A stretch of 64,000 nt of DNA, from positions 34,673 through 98,672 of the forward strand of contig CAJVYQ010000013.1 in NCBI GenBank assembly GCA_913009825.1, given 5' to 3'. Under the pieces are notes generated by a model. That model ran no database searches. It was not told the DNA's origin and saw only the letters and a list, made by a program, of their open reading frames with translations. Of this stretch, positions 42,416 to 51,089 are shown one piece after another. Positions within the stretch are counted from its first letter, which is position 1; every line of letters begins with the position of its first letter. The translations under genes and the position numbers were made by a program. The stretch is from an uncultured Deferribacteres bacterium (GTDB lineage: Bacteria; Zhuqueibacterota; JdFR-76; DREG01).

Positions 42416-43199
42416 CTCCTTTATGAAAAACGGGGCCATCTTCACACACAAGATAATACTTCTTTCGATCGTGAGACGGCACGGCACAACCGGCACAAGC
42501 ACCAAAACCGCAGGCCATGTGGGCTTCCAAAGAAAAATACGCCTCCATGAAATAATTGGCGCAAATTTTTTCCAGGGCGGCCATCATGGGATTGGGTCCA
42601 CATGCGAACACCGTGGCATCTCTCGACTCAGGTGATTCATGCAACAATCGCGCTAATTTTTCCGTCACCAGTCCGTGAAATCCGTAGGAGCCGTCATCGG
42701 TGGCCACATGGATACCGGCTTGAAGTGCCTTCATTTTATCAACGCAGCACAATTCCTCTTTCGATTGAAATCCCCAAATCAATGTTGGCTTTTTCCCGGA
42801 TTGAATCATCTCTTCTGCCAAAAAAACCAGCGGAGCAATGCCAATTCCGCCCCCGACAAGGATGCCGTTTTTTATATTCTGCCATGGAAAACTGTTACCC
42901 AACGGGCCCAGCAGGCTGAACCGATCGCCCGGTTTGGTTTGGGAGAAAAGCTGTGTTCCTCTGCCAACAAGTTTGATCAGGAATTCAATCCAGCCTTTTT
43001 CGCCGTTGCAGCGAAAAATACTCAGCGGGCGGCGAAGCAGTGGATCCAAAGTCTCCGGAGAGCGAAGATTGATAAATTGGCCGGGGTGTGAATTCTTTAC
43101 TATTTCCGGCGCATAAAAGCGAAGGCGGTAATAGGAAGCGTTGAGCCATTCTTTTTCCGCTAGTTCACAGTTTTGTAAAATTCTTTTCCTTCCCGTCAC
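42396..43199 (-). CDS. pyrK: Dihydroorotate dehydrogenase electron-transfer subunit
   Basis: The FAD and [2Fe-2S] subunit that passes electrons from PyrD to NAD. An FAD-binding barrel (HPGQFINLRSP, LLRRPLSI), a NAD-binding domain (GGGIGIAPLVFLAEEM) and the C-terminal cluster motif ACGFGACAGC...LVCEDGPVF are all present, with four cysteines. The GTG start at 43199 overlaps the TGA of the upstream TPR gene (GTGA), indicating translational coupling. Confidence 0.95.
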   Translation of the reverse strand: MTGRKRILQNCELAEKEWLNASYYRLRFYAPEIVKNSHPGQFINLRSPETLDPLLRRPLSIFRCNGEKGWIEFLIKLVGRGTQLFSQTKPGDRFSLLGPLGNSFPWQNIKNGILVGGGIGIAPLVFLAEEMIQSGKKPTLIWGFQSKEELCCVDKMKALQAGIHVATDDGSYGFHGLVTEKLARLLHESPESRDATVFACGPNPMMAALEKICANYFMEAYFSLEAHMACGFGACAGCAVPSHDRKKYYLVCEDGPVFHKGDVYFGS

Positions 43200-45499
43200 T
43201 TTTTCCCCTTCAGTGACTTTTTCTCTGTCTCCTTTTTTATGTCCTGTTCTGACTTTTTACTGTTTTTCGCCTTTTTCATCTCATCAAGTTTTACTTTAAG
43301 GTTTCGCTTTGCCCCTGCCATGTTCTTATCCAAAGGGCTTTCCTTCAAATTGGGAGGCCGTTTATAAGTTGATTGCTCAACTTTAGTCGAAGAATCCGCC
43401 GGTACCGACTGCAGAGAATCGGCCGTTATTTTTTTAAGTGAATCCTGAACCGCTTTCAAGGCCATTTTTTTCATTTCTTTTACAGCATCAATCTTCTTCT
43501 TTCCCTGCCGTGCATAATCAGAGCCGGGATATTCGGCAATCAATTCCCGATAATTTTGCAATGCTTTGCTTGTATCATTTTTAATCCAATCATAAATGTA
43601 GGCGATACTGTAGAGAGATTTGGGAGCATATTCAGATTCTGGATATTTTTCCACAATTTGTTGATAGACATAGATCGAAGAATCCATCATCTCCTGTTCA
43701 AAAAGATAATTTTCCGCACGATTAAAAAGATCAGCCACCGGGTCTTTTTTGATATCGATCTGTGCCAAATTTAATTTCTTGCGGATCTGAAGAGCATATT
43801 CCGATTGGGGATAATCTTTCAAAATAACCTGTTCCAGTGAATCGGCTTTTAGAGAATCTCCGATTTCATTGTAAATGAAGGAAATAGAATAAAGCCAATG
43901 CGGATAAAGCTGGTATTCCGGAAAAGAGTCAAGCAGGTAGCGGTAAGTAACCAGGGCTGAGTCGTTCAAATCAAACTGGAACATGTAAAGTTCGGCCAGC
44001 CGGTTTGAACTGGTTACTAATTTTTCCCTTAGTTTGGTTGGGCTTTTGGGAACGGTCACTTTTTTGGCAACTTTCTTCTGTTTTCCCCAATTTTGTTGCG
44101 CTGTTTTAGACCGGTTGCCAAGAACCAAATTCTGGCTGCGTCGCTTATTGTTCGTGCCGTATTCCTCTGTTTGTGTAAGTGTAGTTTTGGTTGGATCTTT
44201 GCCAATCTTGCGCAAAGAATCCGCTATCACCGAATCACGAATTGCCACTTGCCGCAGGGAGTCCAGTTTTGTGCTGTCTTTTGCCGCGGACAGATCAGGG
44301 AGTTCAAAATCATCACTCTCAATATTTTCTGTGATCACATAATTTCCCGTGGTATCGGTAACAGCAGGATCAATATTGGCAAAGGCTTTCTTGTAAACAG
44401 TAGTCTCAAAATTCAGTTTATCCCATTCCTTCATATTTTTCAACCAGAAAATTAAGCTGTCCCTAATAGTAGACCGGCTCATCTCCTTCTGCGCCAAATT
44501 AAAATTCTCTAACGCTTTTGAAAAATCCCCTTCCTGCCGCCAGGCTAAATGCCCCAATTTATAGTAGGCTTGCGCAGCCTGATCGGTTTTTGGATAATTT
44601 TGGATAATATCTTCCAAATCCATTTGAGCTTTTTCAATCTCCCCTTTTTCGATGAGAGTCTGGGCGATTTCAAGACGAATACTGGCTGATTCATTTTTTG
44701 TCAGAGCTTCGCGGGTCATTTTCCGAAAAACCTTTAATGCGTTGTCATAATCGCTGATTTTTCGCAAAGCCTGGCCATAATTAAGTTCGATGATGTATTT
44801 CTGTTCCAAATCCGGTTTTAAATTAAGACCCTGGCGAAACATTTCCGCCGCCATTTTATAGTCATTTAATTCGATATAGCTCTGGCCAATGCGCATCTGT
44901 GCCTTGATACGGCTTTCCCGGTCTCCAACTTTTTTTACCGTATTACTAAATTCCTTGATAGCCGCTTCATAATCTTCTTGAGAGTAGTAAAGTTCACCCA
45001 GTAACATCTGCGCTTCGCCCGAGAGGTGTTTATCAACATTCTGAGTAACCAATCCGTTGAGCACCGTTTTTGCCTGACTAAAATCATTCAATGCGATTAG
45101 TGTCTTTCCTAACCACAGTTTGGCTTTGGGAACAAACTCACTGTTGGGAAGAAGTGTGATCAATTCTTCGAATTTTCTCTGCGCCTTGATGTATTCACCG
45201 GTATAATAAAAGGATTGGCCGATGATCATGATGGCGTCGTCGACATAGCGGCTGTTTGGGTAAAGTTCCAGAACTTTGGAACCCTTTTCGATTGCTTTGG
45301 AATACTCACTGACACGGGTGCGTCGTCGCTTTTTTTTATTTTGCCCGGCTTTTCTCGCTTTCTTCTCCTGCTCCAGCCGCTTTTTTTCTGCCGTGTTGAA
45401 CATTTTTTTTGCATTGTAAAATGTATTGAAATAAGCACCGCAGCCTGAAAACGAAACAAAAAGCAGCAACAGCAGAATATTGAAAATCGTTTTCTTCAT
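43196..45499 (-). CDS. Large TPR outer-membrane lipoprotein
   Basis: A 767-residue lipoprotein. The signal LLLLLFVSFSGCGAYFNTFYN has a likely lipobox Cys near residue 20. From about 60 to 390 there are successive TPR units (ELYPNSRYVDDAIMIIGQSFY, ITLLPNSEFVPKAKLWLGKTL). A low-complexity region follows (400-480), then further BamD/YbgF-like TPR repeats to about 700 and a Lys-rich tail. It resembles envelope TPR scaffolds of FCB bacteria, which may assist outer-membrane assembly. Position beside plsC and cdsA supports an envelope role. Exact function unknown. Confidence 0.88.
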   Translation of the reverse strand: MKKTIFNILLLLLFVSFSGCGAYFNTFYNAKKMFNTAEKKRLEQEKKARKAGQNKKKRRRTRVSEYSKAIEKGSKVLELYPNSRYVDDAIMIIGQSFYYTGEYIKAQRKFEELITLLPNSEFVPKAKLWLGKTLIALNDFSQAKTVLNGLVTQNVDKHLSGEAQMLLGELYYSQEDYEAAIKEFSNTVKKVGDRESRIKAQMRIGQSYIELNDYKMAAEMFRQGLNLKPDLEQKYIIELNYGQALRKISDYDNALKVFRKMTREALTKNESASIRLEIAQTLIEKGEIEKAQMDLEDIIQNYPKTDQAAQAYYKLGHLAWRQEGDFSKALENFNLAQKEMSRSTIRDSLIFWLKNMKEWDKLNFETTVYKKAFANIDPAVTDTTGNYVITENIESDDFELPDLSAAKDSTKLDSLRQVAIRDSVIADSLRKIGKDPTKTTLTQTEEYGTNNKRRSQNLVLGNRSKTAQQNWGKQKKVAKKVTVPKSPTKLREKLVTSSNRLAELYMFQFDLNDSALVTYRYLLDSFPEYQLYPHWLYSISFIYNEIGDSLKADSLEQVILKDYPQSEYALQIRKKLNLAQIDIKKDPVADLFNRAENYLFEQEMMDSSIYVYQQIVEKYPESEYAPKSLYSIAYIYDWIKNDTSKALQNYRELIAEYPGSDYARQGKKKIDAVKEMKKMALKAVQDSLKKITADSLQSVPADSSTKVEQSTYKRPPNLKESPLDKNMAGAKRNLKVKLDEMKKAKNSKKSEQDIKKETEKKSLKGKK

Positions 45500-45505
45500 G
45501 ATTAT

Positions 45506-46231
45506 TTACAAACCTAATTTTTGTAAAATCATGGGTAGAATTACACCCGATTTTTCATGAATAACCACATCGGCAATACCGGAAACCGGTGTCGGCTCCA
45601 GGTTAATCTCTATAACAAAAGCACCCTGTTGTTTGGCCATTCCCGGCAAAGCCGCAGCCGGATAAACCACCGCAGAGGTTCCCACCGAGAAAAAAAGATC
45701 ACAAGTTTTTGTTGCCCGGTTCGCCCGTTCAACAGCTTCCGCCGGAAGCATTTCCCCAAACCAAACCACATCGGGGCGGATCAAACCGCCGCAGCGACAG
45801 CGGGGCACCCGATTCTGTTCGGGCAAAACCATTTCCGTGTAAATCTTATTGCATTCAATGCAGCGATTTCGCAAAATGTTCCCGTGTAATTCCACAATAT
45901 TTTTACTCCCCGCCGTCTGGTGCAGACCATCCACATTTTGTGTAATCAACGTAAATTGGGAATAATGTTTCTCTAACTCCGCCAAAGAAAAATGGCCGGG
46001 ATTGGGTTTAACATCTAATATCAGTTTCCTGCGATACTGATACCACTCCCAGACAAGTTCGGGGTTGCGGATGAAAGCATCAAAATCTGCTAATTCTTCG
46101 GGGCGAAATTTCTTCCATAGACCTTTATCCCCTCTGAAAGTGGGCACGCCGCTTTCCGCAGAAATTCCGGCTCCCGTCAGTACGGCGATGGATTGAGCCG
46201 TTCTGAGTTTTTCGACAATGGCATTTACTAT
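45506..46231 (-). CDS. cobB: Sir2-type NAD-dependent deacylase with a non-canonical start
   Basis: Sirtuins remove acyl groups from lysines using NAD. The track begins at GTG 46147, but that would lose the essential NAD motif. The same frame upstream reads SIAVLTGAGISAESGVPTF and stays open to about 46234, with no ATG, GTG or TTG. ATA at 46231, with AGAAGGA about nine bases upstream, or ATT at 46219 are the only reasonable starts. The catalytic TQNVDGLHQTAG with ELHGN, and zinc cysteines CIEC and CRC, are present. It sits between plsC and the TPR gene, spaced by a few bases. A start-codon mutation rendering it silent is the alternative. Confidence 0.85.
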   Translation of the reverse strand: MVNAIVEKLRTAQSIAVLTGAGISAESGVPTFRGDKGLWKKFRPEELADFDAFIRNPELVWEWYQYRRKLILDVKPNPGHFSLAELEKHYSQFTLITQNVDGLHQTAGSKNIVELHGNILRNRCIECNKIYTEMVLPEQNRVPRCRCGGLIRPDVVWFGEMLPAEAVERANRATKTCDLFFSVGTSAVVYPAAALPGMAKQQGAFVIEINLEPTPVSGIADVVIHEKSGVILPMILQKLGL

Positions 46232-46250
46232 TTTTCAGTTTCCTTCTATT

Positions 46251-46937
46251 TCATTCTTCGTACAGAAGTAGTAATGAAATCTGTTTCCCAAATCCTTGTT
46301 TTAAAATGGGCGAATTGGGGCGCAAGTTTGGCGGCAGCAGTTCATATACTTTTCGCATCACTTCGTTTGCCTGCTGCTGCAGCAACCCCCGGTTCTCTAT
46401 CTTGGATTCAATGGGAACCAGTGAAACCGGTTTTCCGACGGAAACGACAATTTTACGCCATTTTGGTAAAAAAGCACCGGGGGGCAGAATATCCCGGGTA
46501 CCACTGATTGCTACCGGAACAACGGGACATTCTACAGATTGAGCCAGGCGTACAAATCCTAACCGGGGACGCGGCGGTACGCCGTTCTCCCATTTCCTCG
46601 TTCCTTCCGGTGAAATAAACAGAATTTCCCCTTGCCGCAATTTTTTTTCGATGATTTCAAAACCTGCTACATCCGATGTGCCCCGAATAATCGGGTAGAC
46701 ATTTATTTTTTTAAGCCACCATCTTAAGCCGGGAACTTTGAATAGCTCATATTTACCCATTCCCATCGCCCTGAATTTCGCCGCCAGGGACAGTGTCAAC
46801 ACATCAAAATTGCTGTTATGGTTAAAAACAGCAATGAACGGTCCTTTGCGGGGGAAATTATCCGTGCCTAATCCTTCGCCACAAAAGACTATTTTCATTA
46901 AATAGTGAAAAATAACATACGATATGGTGTAAATCAT
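46251..46937 (-). CDS. plsC: 1-acyl-sn-glycerol-3-phosphate acyltransferase
   Basis: A 228-residue membrane-associated acyltransferase that makes phosphatidic acid, the substrate of CdsA encoded further along the same run. Motif I is NHNSNFD (H-x4-D), motif III ISPEGTRKW, and the N-terminal hydrophobic segment anchors it. It begins 6 bp after the thioredoxin lipoprotein gene, so cotranscription is likely. Confidence 0.92.
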   Translation of the reverse strand: MIYTISYVIFHYLMKIVFCGEGLGTDNFPRKGPFIAVFNHNSNFDVLTLSLAAKFRAMGMGKYELFKVPGLRWWLKKINVYPIIRGTSDVAGFEIIEKKLRQGEILFISPEGTRKWENGVPPRPRLGFVRLAQSVECPVVPVAISGTRDILPPGAFLPKWRKIVVSVGKPVSLVPIESKIENRGLLQQQANEVMRKVYELLPPNLRPNSPILKQGFGKQISLLLLYEE

Positions 46938-46942
46938 ATCAC

Positions 46943-47467
46943 TTACTTTTCATTTGCCGGCAATGAACTGAAAATGGCAGATAAATCTTCTTCAAATGTT
47001 ATTTCCGGTGTTTCAATGATACGGCCGATCTCTTTTCCATCACTCAGAACAATAAAAGTCGGGACATATTCAATATTAAATTTTTCAGCCATTCCCTTTT
47101 CATCCCGTTTAGTCCTATCCACACAAATATAGCTAAGAGTGATTTTTTTGTTTTGCAAAGCATCCATAAGTTTCATAAATTTAGGCACTTCTCTCCTGCT
47201 ATCGGAACACCAGGTGCCTAAAATAGTCACAATTTCAACAGGACTGCTCATCTGTTTTAATTGGGCAAACAGAGTGGTATCCGGTTGATACGAAAGATAA
47301 TTTTTTTTGAATTGGGGAAAATGATCAAGAATCTGTTTTTCAGAATACTCGCCAATCGCTACTCTTTCTCCTCTATCGTTGACGACAATTTTCATTTTTT
47401 TCTCCCGGTTACAACCAAAACATACGATCAATAACAGAAAAACCAAGGACAAACTACGCATTGACAT
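46943..47467 (-). CDS. Thioredoxin-fold lipoprotein
   Basis: A 174-residue exported protein. The signal LSLVFLLLIVCFGC ends at a lipobox cysteine (CFGC). The thioredoxin domain starts near residue 75 with VTILGTWCSDSRREVPKF, in which the usual CxxC is CSDS: only the first cysteine remains, so it cannot be a classical disulfide exchanger. IEYVPTFIVL gives the cis-proline. The Met two codons in is also a possible start. It heads the plsC-sir2-TPR-pyrK-pyrD-cdsA run. Confidence 0.87.
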   Translation of the reverse strand: MSMRSLSLVFLLLIVCFGCNREKKMKIVVNDRGERVAIGEYSEKQILDHFPQFKKNYLSYQPDTTLFAQLKQMSSPVEIVTILGTWCSDSRREVPKFMKLMDALQNKKITLSYICVDRTKRDEKGMAEKFNIEYVPTFIVLSDGKEIGRIIETPEITFEEDLSAIFSSLPANEK

Positions 47468-47651
47468 ATAACCTCCTCTTATTCAAAATGGAAACTAATT
47501 TAAAATAGCAATTTTTATGCAGATCGCAACAAAATTTTTTGCAGCAGCCTGTAAACAAATGGAATGTTTTGATTAGGTAAAATTGAAGATGAAATCGAAG
47601 GGCGTACAGAGACAATTTGTAACCTAAATTTCTCCGCATAGAATATGTAGT

Positions 47652-47758
47652 TAGTTTCTGTCCGAATTTGTCATTCCCGTGCTGCTCTTAAGCAGATTCC
47701 CTGTCTGCAACAGGCAGGCCGGAATGATAATATTGTGGGTATTTTCGGACAGACACTA
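47652..47758. repeat. Palindromic element, TAGTTTCTGTCCGAA termini with 'TCATTCC' cargo
   Basis: 107 bp, TAGTTTCTGTCCGAA to TTCGGACAGACACTA. Interior GTCATTCCCGTGCTGC, CTGTCTGCAACAGGCAGG and GGAATGATA. Third copy with these termini after 11951 and 12903. It lies in the 365-bp gap in front of the thioredoxin gene. Confidence 0.85.
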
Positions 47759-47832
47759 TATAATAGACAAAATTAACACAATCCGGCCAATCCTGTTCAT
47801 TCCGTCAAATGATTAGATCAGACCAGTTACAT

Positions 47833-48381
47833 TCATTCACCTTTTTCCGATTCAATCGATTCCGGCTGTTTTTTTTTCAATCCGGAAAAGATGATGGCTA
47901 TCCCAATCAGAATCAGTAGAACCGGCCAGTAGGTTTCCACGATATATTCAATCTGATAAGGCAAAAACCAGCCCATGGTTCTGGCCAAAAACACGAAACC
48001 CAACAACAGAAAGATGAAACCGGGAATTAAAAGCCCCCAGTCGTCCGGTCTGAACAAAAATTGAACAACAAATGCAAGACCGAAAATAATCAGGAAAACC
48101 GGCCAGAACTCATCGATATAATATGGATAAAACAAAGAATAATTTCGCAGAATAAAAAAGATACCCAACAGGAGGAATAGTGTACCCGGAAAGGCCTGTC
48201 CCCTTTGCTTGCGCAGAAAAACATTGAAGAAAAACCAGGCGCCCAACGCCAGGAAGATAACAGGATAAAGATTGCGCCAGTAGAAATTAAAAATATCCAT
48301 TTTATGAATGATGATCAGAACACCGATTAATATCAGAATAGCTCCCGGGACAATTGATTTTTTTGAATCCTTCATTTGCAC
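47833..48381 (-). CDS. Multi-helix membrane protein (DUF5668/LiaF-like)
   Basis: A 182-residue protein made of three similar pairs of hydrophobic helices (GAILILIGVLIIIHKMDIF, GTLFLLLGIFFILRNY, GFIFLLLGFVFLARTMG), each followed by a YWPVLLILIG-type segment. This is the LiaF/DUF5668 transmembrane pattern often linked with PspC envelope-stress genes. It lies 8 bp behind a double PspC gene, so the two are an operon. Ends in a charged tail. Confidence 0.8.
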   Translation of the reverse strand: MQMKDSKKSIVPGAILILIGVLIIIHKMDIFNFYWRNLYPVIFLALGAWFFFNVFLRKQRGQAFPGTLFLLLGIFFILRNYSLFYPYYIDEFWPVFLIIFGLAFVVQFLFRPDDWGLLIPGFIFLLLGFVFLARTMGWFLPYQIEYIVETYWPVLLILIGIAIIFSGLKKKQPESIESEKGE

Positions 48382-48389
48382 CTCCCAAA

Positions 48390-49100
48390 TTAATTTGATG
48401 GACTATCTTCATAATCACCCTCGGGGACAACCAAAGCCATGACAATATATACCAGAATGCCAAGAAAAATAGCGCCTAAAAATATAGTTAAAATCACCCA
48501 CAGAACACGGATAATCGTAGGATCAATATCAAAATAAGCAGCCAGGCCACTACAGACCCCGGCGATTTTCCTGTCCTTTCTGGAACGAAATAAACGTTTG
48601 CCATTTGTAGATTTCACAGGTCCTGCATCCTTTTTTTTAGTAGATATTTTATCTTTTTGTGTAATATGAATTATATACAAAACACCAATTAAAATGAGCA
48701 GAAGCGGCCAGAACAGATCCCAGTGCATTCTGAACGGGATAGAATAAAAGAAATCCGGGAAATAAAACAGATTCCCCATGGTGTAATAGATGCCCAACAG
48801 CACCAGAACGATACCAAGGAATAACAATACATTCCGGCTTCGATCCCGACTGGATTTTGCTTCACCCCGGGAAGCGGTTTCATTCGGATTGACTGGAATT
48901 ACAAACAGCGCAACCAGATAAATCAAAAAGCCTACTCCCTGAATCAGGGCCAGCAAAACAAAAAGGATCCGAATGATGACCACATCCACTTCAAAATAAT
49001 CTGCCAATCCGCCGCAGATACCACCGATCACCTTATTTTTTCGAGACCGGAAAAGTCGTTTAACTTCCCTTTTCTCATCCTGATAATCCTGATTTTCCAC
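48390..49100 (-). CDS. Membrane protein with two PspC domains
   Basis: About 236 residues from a GTG start at 49100 chosen because AAGGAGG lies six bases upstream; the track start adds 29 implausible residues. PspC domain 1 is KRLFRSRKNKVIGGICGGLADYF (near residue 15), then a four-helix middle, then PspC domain 2, KRLFRSRKDRKIAGVCSGLAAYF. PspC domains sense inner-membrane stress. The duplication within one chain and the LiaF-like partner suggest a local envelope-stress module. The basic RSRK patches may contact lipid head groups. Confidence 0.9.
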   Translation of the reverse strand: MENQDYQDEKREVKRLFRSRKNKVIGGICGGLADYFEVDVVIIRILFVLLALIQGVGFLIYLVALFVIPVNPNETASRGEAKSSRDRSRNVLLFLGIVLVLLGIYYTMGNLFYFPDFFYSIPFRMHWDLFWPLLLILIGVLYIIHITQKDKISTKKKDAGPVKSTNGKRLFRSRKDRKIAGVCSGLAAYFDIDPTIIRVLWVILTIFLGAIFLGILVYIVMALVVPEGDYEDSPSN

Positions 49101-49250
49101 CGCGAACCTCCTTACCCTTCTTTCAAAAACATCTATGAAACCAACATCCGAAGAGTATTTTCTCTGTTCCCATCCGATCCATTTCATAGCGCGTTTTTAA
49201 GTAGAATACGCATAATATTTTATGATGTTGCATATTTAATTCCCCGGATT

Positions 49251-49985
49251 TTATTTCTTGCGCCCCTTACCGGTCATCGGGACAAAACGAACCGGAATCA
49301 ATGATTTTTTTTTGAATTTTTTACCGCAACGGGTGATTAACCGTAATTCCTGGTATTCACTGCCAACGGGCGCAATGAGACGACCACGGTCTCGAAGTTG
49401 ATCAAGCAGCGGTTGGGGCACTTTCGCAGGAGCAGCCGTTAAAATAATTGCGTCGAAAGGCGCATGTTCCGGCAACCCATTGTAACCATCGCCAATTATC
49501 ACCCGCACGTTAAGATATTGGTTCTTTTTTAATACTTTCGCCGCACGCTCTCCCAATTCTTTAACAATTTCAATTGAATATACCTGTGCAACGATTTCCG
49601 ACAAGACCGCGGCCTGATAGCCGGAGCCGGTGCCGATTTCAAGCACTGTATCCGATTCTGAAAGATGCAGCTCTTCGGTCATGTAAGCGACAATGTAGGG
49701 TTGAGAAATAGTCTGGCCATATCCAATGGGAAGCGGCGAATCCTGATATGCCCGTTCCCGGCCAGAAGCCGGCACAAACAGGTGGCGGGGAACTTTTTTC
49801 ATTGCTGTGAGCACTTTTTCATCCTTTATTCCGCGAGCAACAATCTGTTCCTCCACCATTTTATCTCGTTGGCGAGAATATAAATCCTGGTGCTGCTTCA
49901 AATCCATCTCTGCTACTCTCCGGTTCTGTTCAAAATGTCCGCCGGCAGCGGATAACATGATAAAAAAAAGGATTCCGAAAAACAT
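49251..49985 (-). CDS. pcm: Protein-L-isoaspartate O-methyltransferase, possibly exported
   Basis: The enzyme methylates isoaspartyl residues in damaged proteins. The SAM motif LEIGTGSGYQAAVLSE, the early MVEEQIVARGI...PRHLFVP and GYGQTISQPYIVAYM are all diagnostic. The first 20 residues (FFGILFFIMLSAAGG) form a hydrophobic signal or anchor, unlike the usual cytoplasmic form. A later Met (near 49910, MDLKQHQ) would give the normal length, so export is uncertain. Confidence 0.93.
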   Translation of the reverse strand: MFFGILFFIMLSAAGGHFEQNRRVAEMDLKQHQDLYSRQRDKMVEEQIVARGIKDEKVLTAMKKVPRHLFVPASGRERAYQDSPLPIGYGQTISQPYIVAYMTEELHLSESDTVLEIGTGSGYQAAVLSEIVAQVYSIEIVKELGERAAKVLKKNQYLNVRVIIGDGYNGLPEHAPFDAIILTAAPAKVPQPLLDQLRDRGRLIAPVGSEYQELRLITRCGKKFKKKSLIPVRFVPMTGKGRKK

Positions 49986-50243
49986 GTGCCAATGGTACTC
50001 CTCACACAGTTAAGAATTTTGTAACATTTTAGTGCATTGATAAATTCTGCTAAATTACCGTTTGAACCGGTGATTAATAGTTAATAGTACACAAGTTCCT
50101 CCGACCCGTCCTAACCTCCCCTTACTAAAGGGAGGTTAGGACGGGTTGAATTCCATGTTTTCAAATGACTATAATGTTACAATATTTTACATCAATGGCA
50201 ATAGGACACCATACAAAAATGGATTTTAGCATTCGCTCTGTTA

Positions 50244-51011
50244 CTAAAAATAAATCGAATCCGGCGGAAATTTTAACAGATGGTTTTTATTTTGCAATTC
50301 TCGTTTCACTTCGCAGTATTCGGGAAAAAATGTAGCCACGATTTCCCAGAAGTTCGGCGAATGATTCATCTCGCGCAGATGTGCTAATTCGTGAATGATG
50401 AGATAGTCGGCTTCTGATGGAGTTAACAACATGATCCGCCAATTGAAATTTAGATTTTTCTTCCCGGAACAGCTCCCCCACAAAGATCGTTGATTTTTCA
50501 CCCGGATTCTCCGGTATTCAACCTGCATTTTTTGTGCCCAAAAGTAGGTTCTTTCCGATAGAAACGATTCTGCCATACTGTGATACCATAATTCCACCCC
50601 GGGATAGATCCAACGATTATTCTTCACCGGAACGGAAAGATGTAACGTATGGTCGGATATTTGCCAATAGCCGGATTTACCAGGTTCTATCCTAATGTTT
50701 AATCGATAATGGTCTTGCAACAATGGCAACGTTGCGCCATGTTTTAGGGAAAAGGGTGGTTTTCTGCCCATAGCTTGTTCCGACTGCTGCATTCGTTTTA
50801 AAATCCAGCGTTTATGCCGGTATAAAATCGTTTCTATTTCTTTAACGGGTAAAAGATACGGCACATGGAGTATCAAGCCTCCGTCACTACAGAAAGATAA
50901 GCGGATATATTTTGAACGGCGACTTTTTTTCACAAGGCATTGCACCTGCGTTCCATTCACATCAACCCGGATCGATTCAAGGTTTTTTACTTTTCGATTT
51001 ATTGGTTTCAT
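50244..51011 (-). CDS. YgjP-like zinc metallopeptidase (DUF45)
   Basis: A 255-residue protein of the UTP pyrophosphatase/YgjP-like metallopeptidase family. The zinc motif HELAHLREMNHSPNFW contains HExxH as HELAH plus the later conserved His-Ser-x-x-Phe-Trp. RSLWGSCSGKKNLNFNWR is the other family hallmark. It is likely cytoplasmic; the physiological substrate is unknown. An unrelated inverted repeat (GGGAGGTTAGGACGGGTT) lies upstream of pcm at 50098-50150. Confidence 0.9.
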   Translation of the reverse strand: MKPINRKVKNLESIRVDVNGTQVQCLVKKSRRSKYIRLSFCSDGGLILHVPYLLPVKEIETILYRHKRWILKRMQQSEQAMGRKPPFSLKHGATLPLLQDHYRLNIRIEPGKSGYWQISDHTLHLSVPVKNNRWIYPGVELWYHSMAESFLSERTYFWAQKMQVEYRRIRVKNQRSLWGSCSGKKNLNFNWRIMLLTPSEADYLIIHELAHLREMNHSPNFWEIVATFFPEYCEVKRELQNKNHLLKFPPDSIYF

Positions 51012-51089
51012 TCACAGGTCTGCATTTTGTTCCTTTTTAAATAAAATCATCTCCTATTGATAAAACCTATTTCCTCTGTATTTTCCCAC

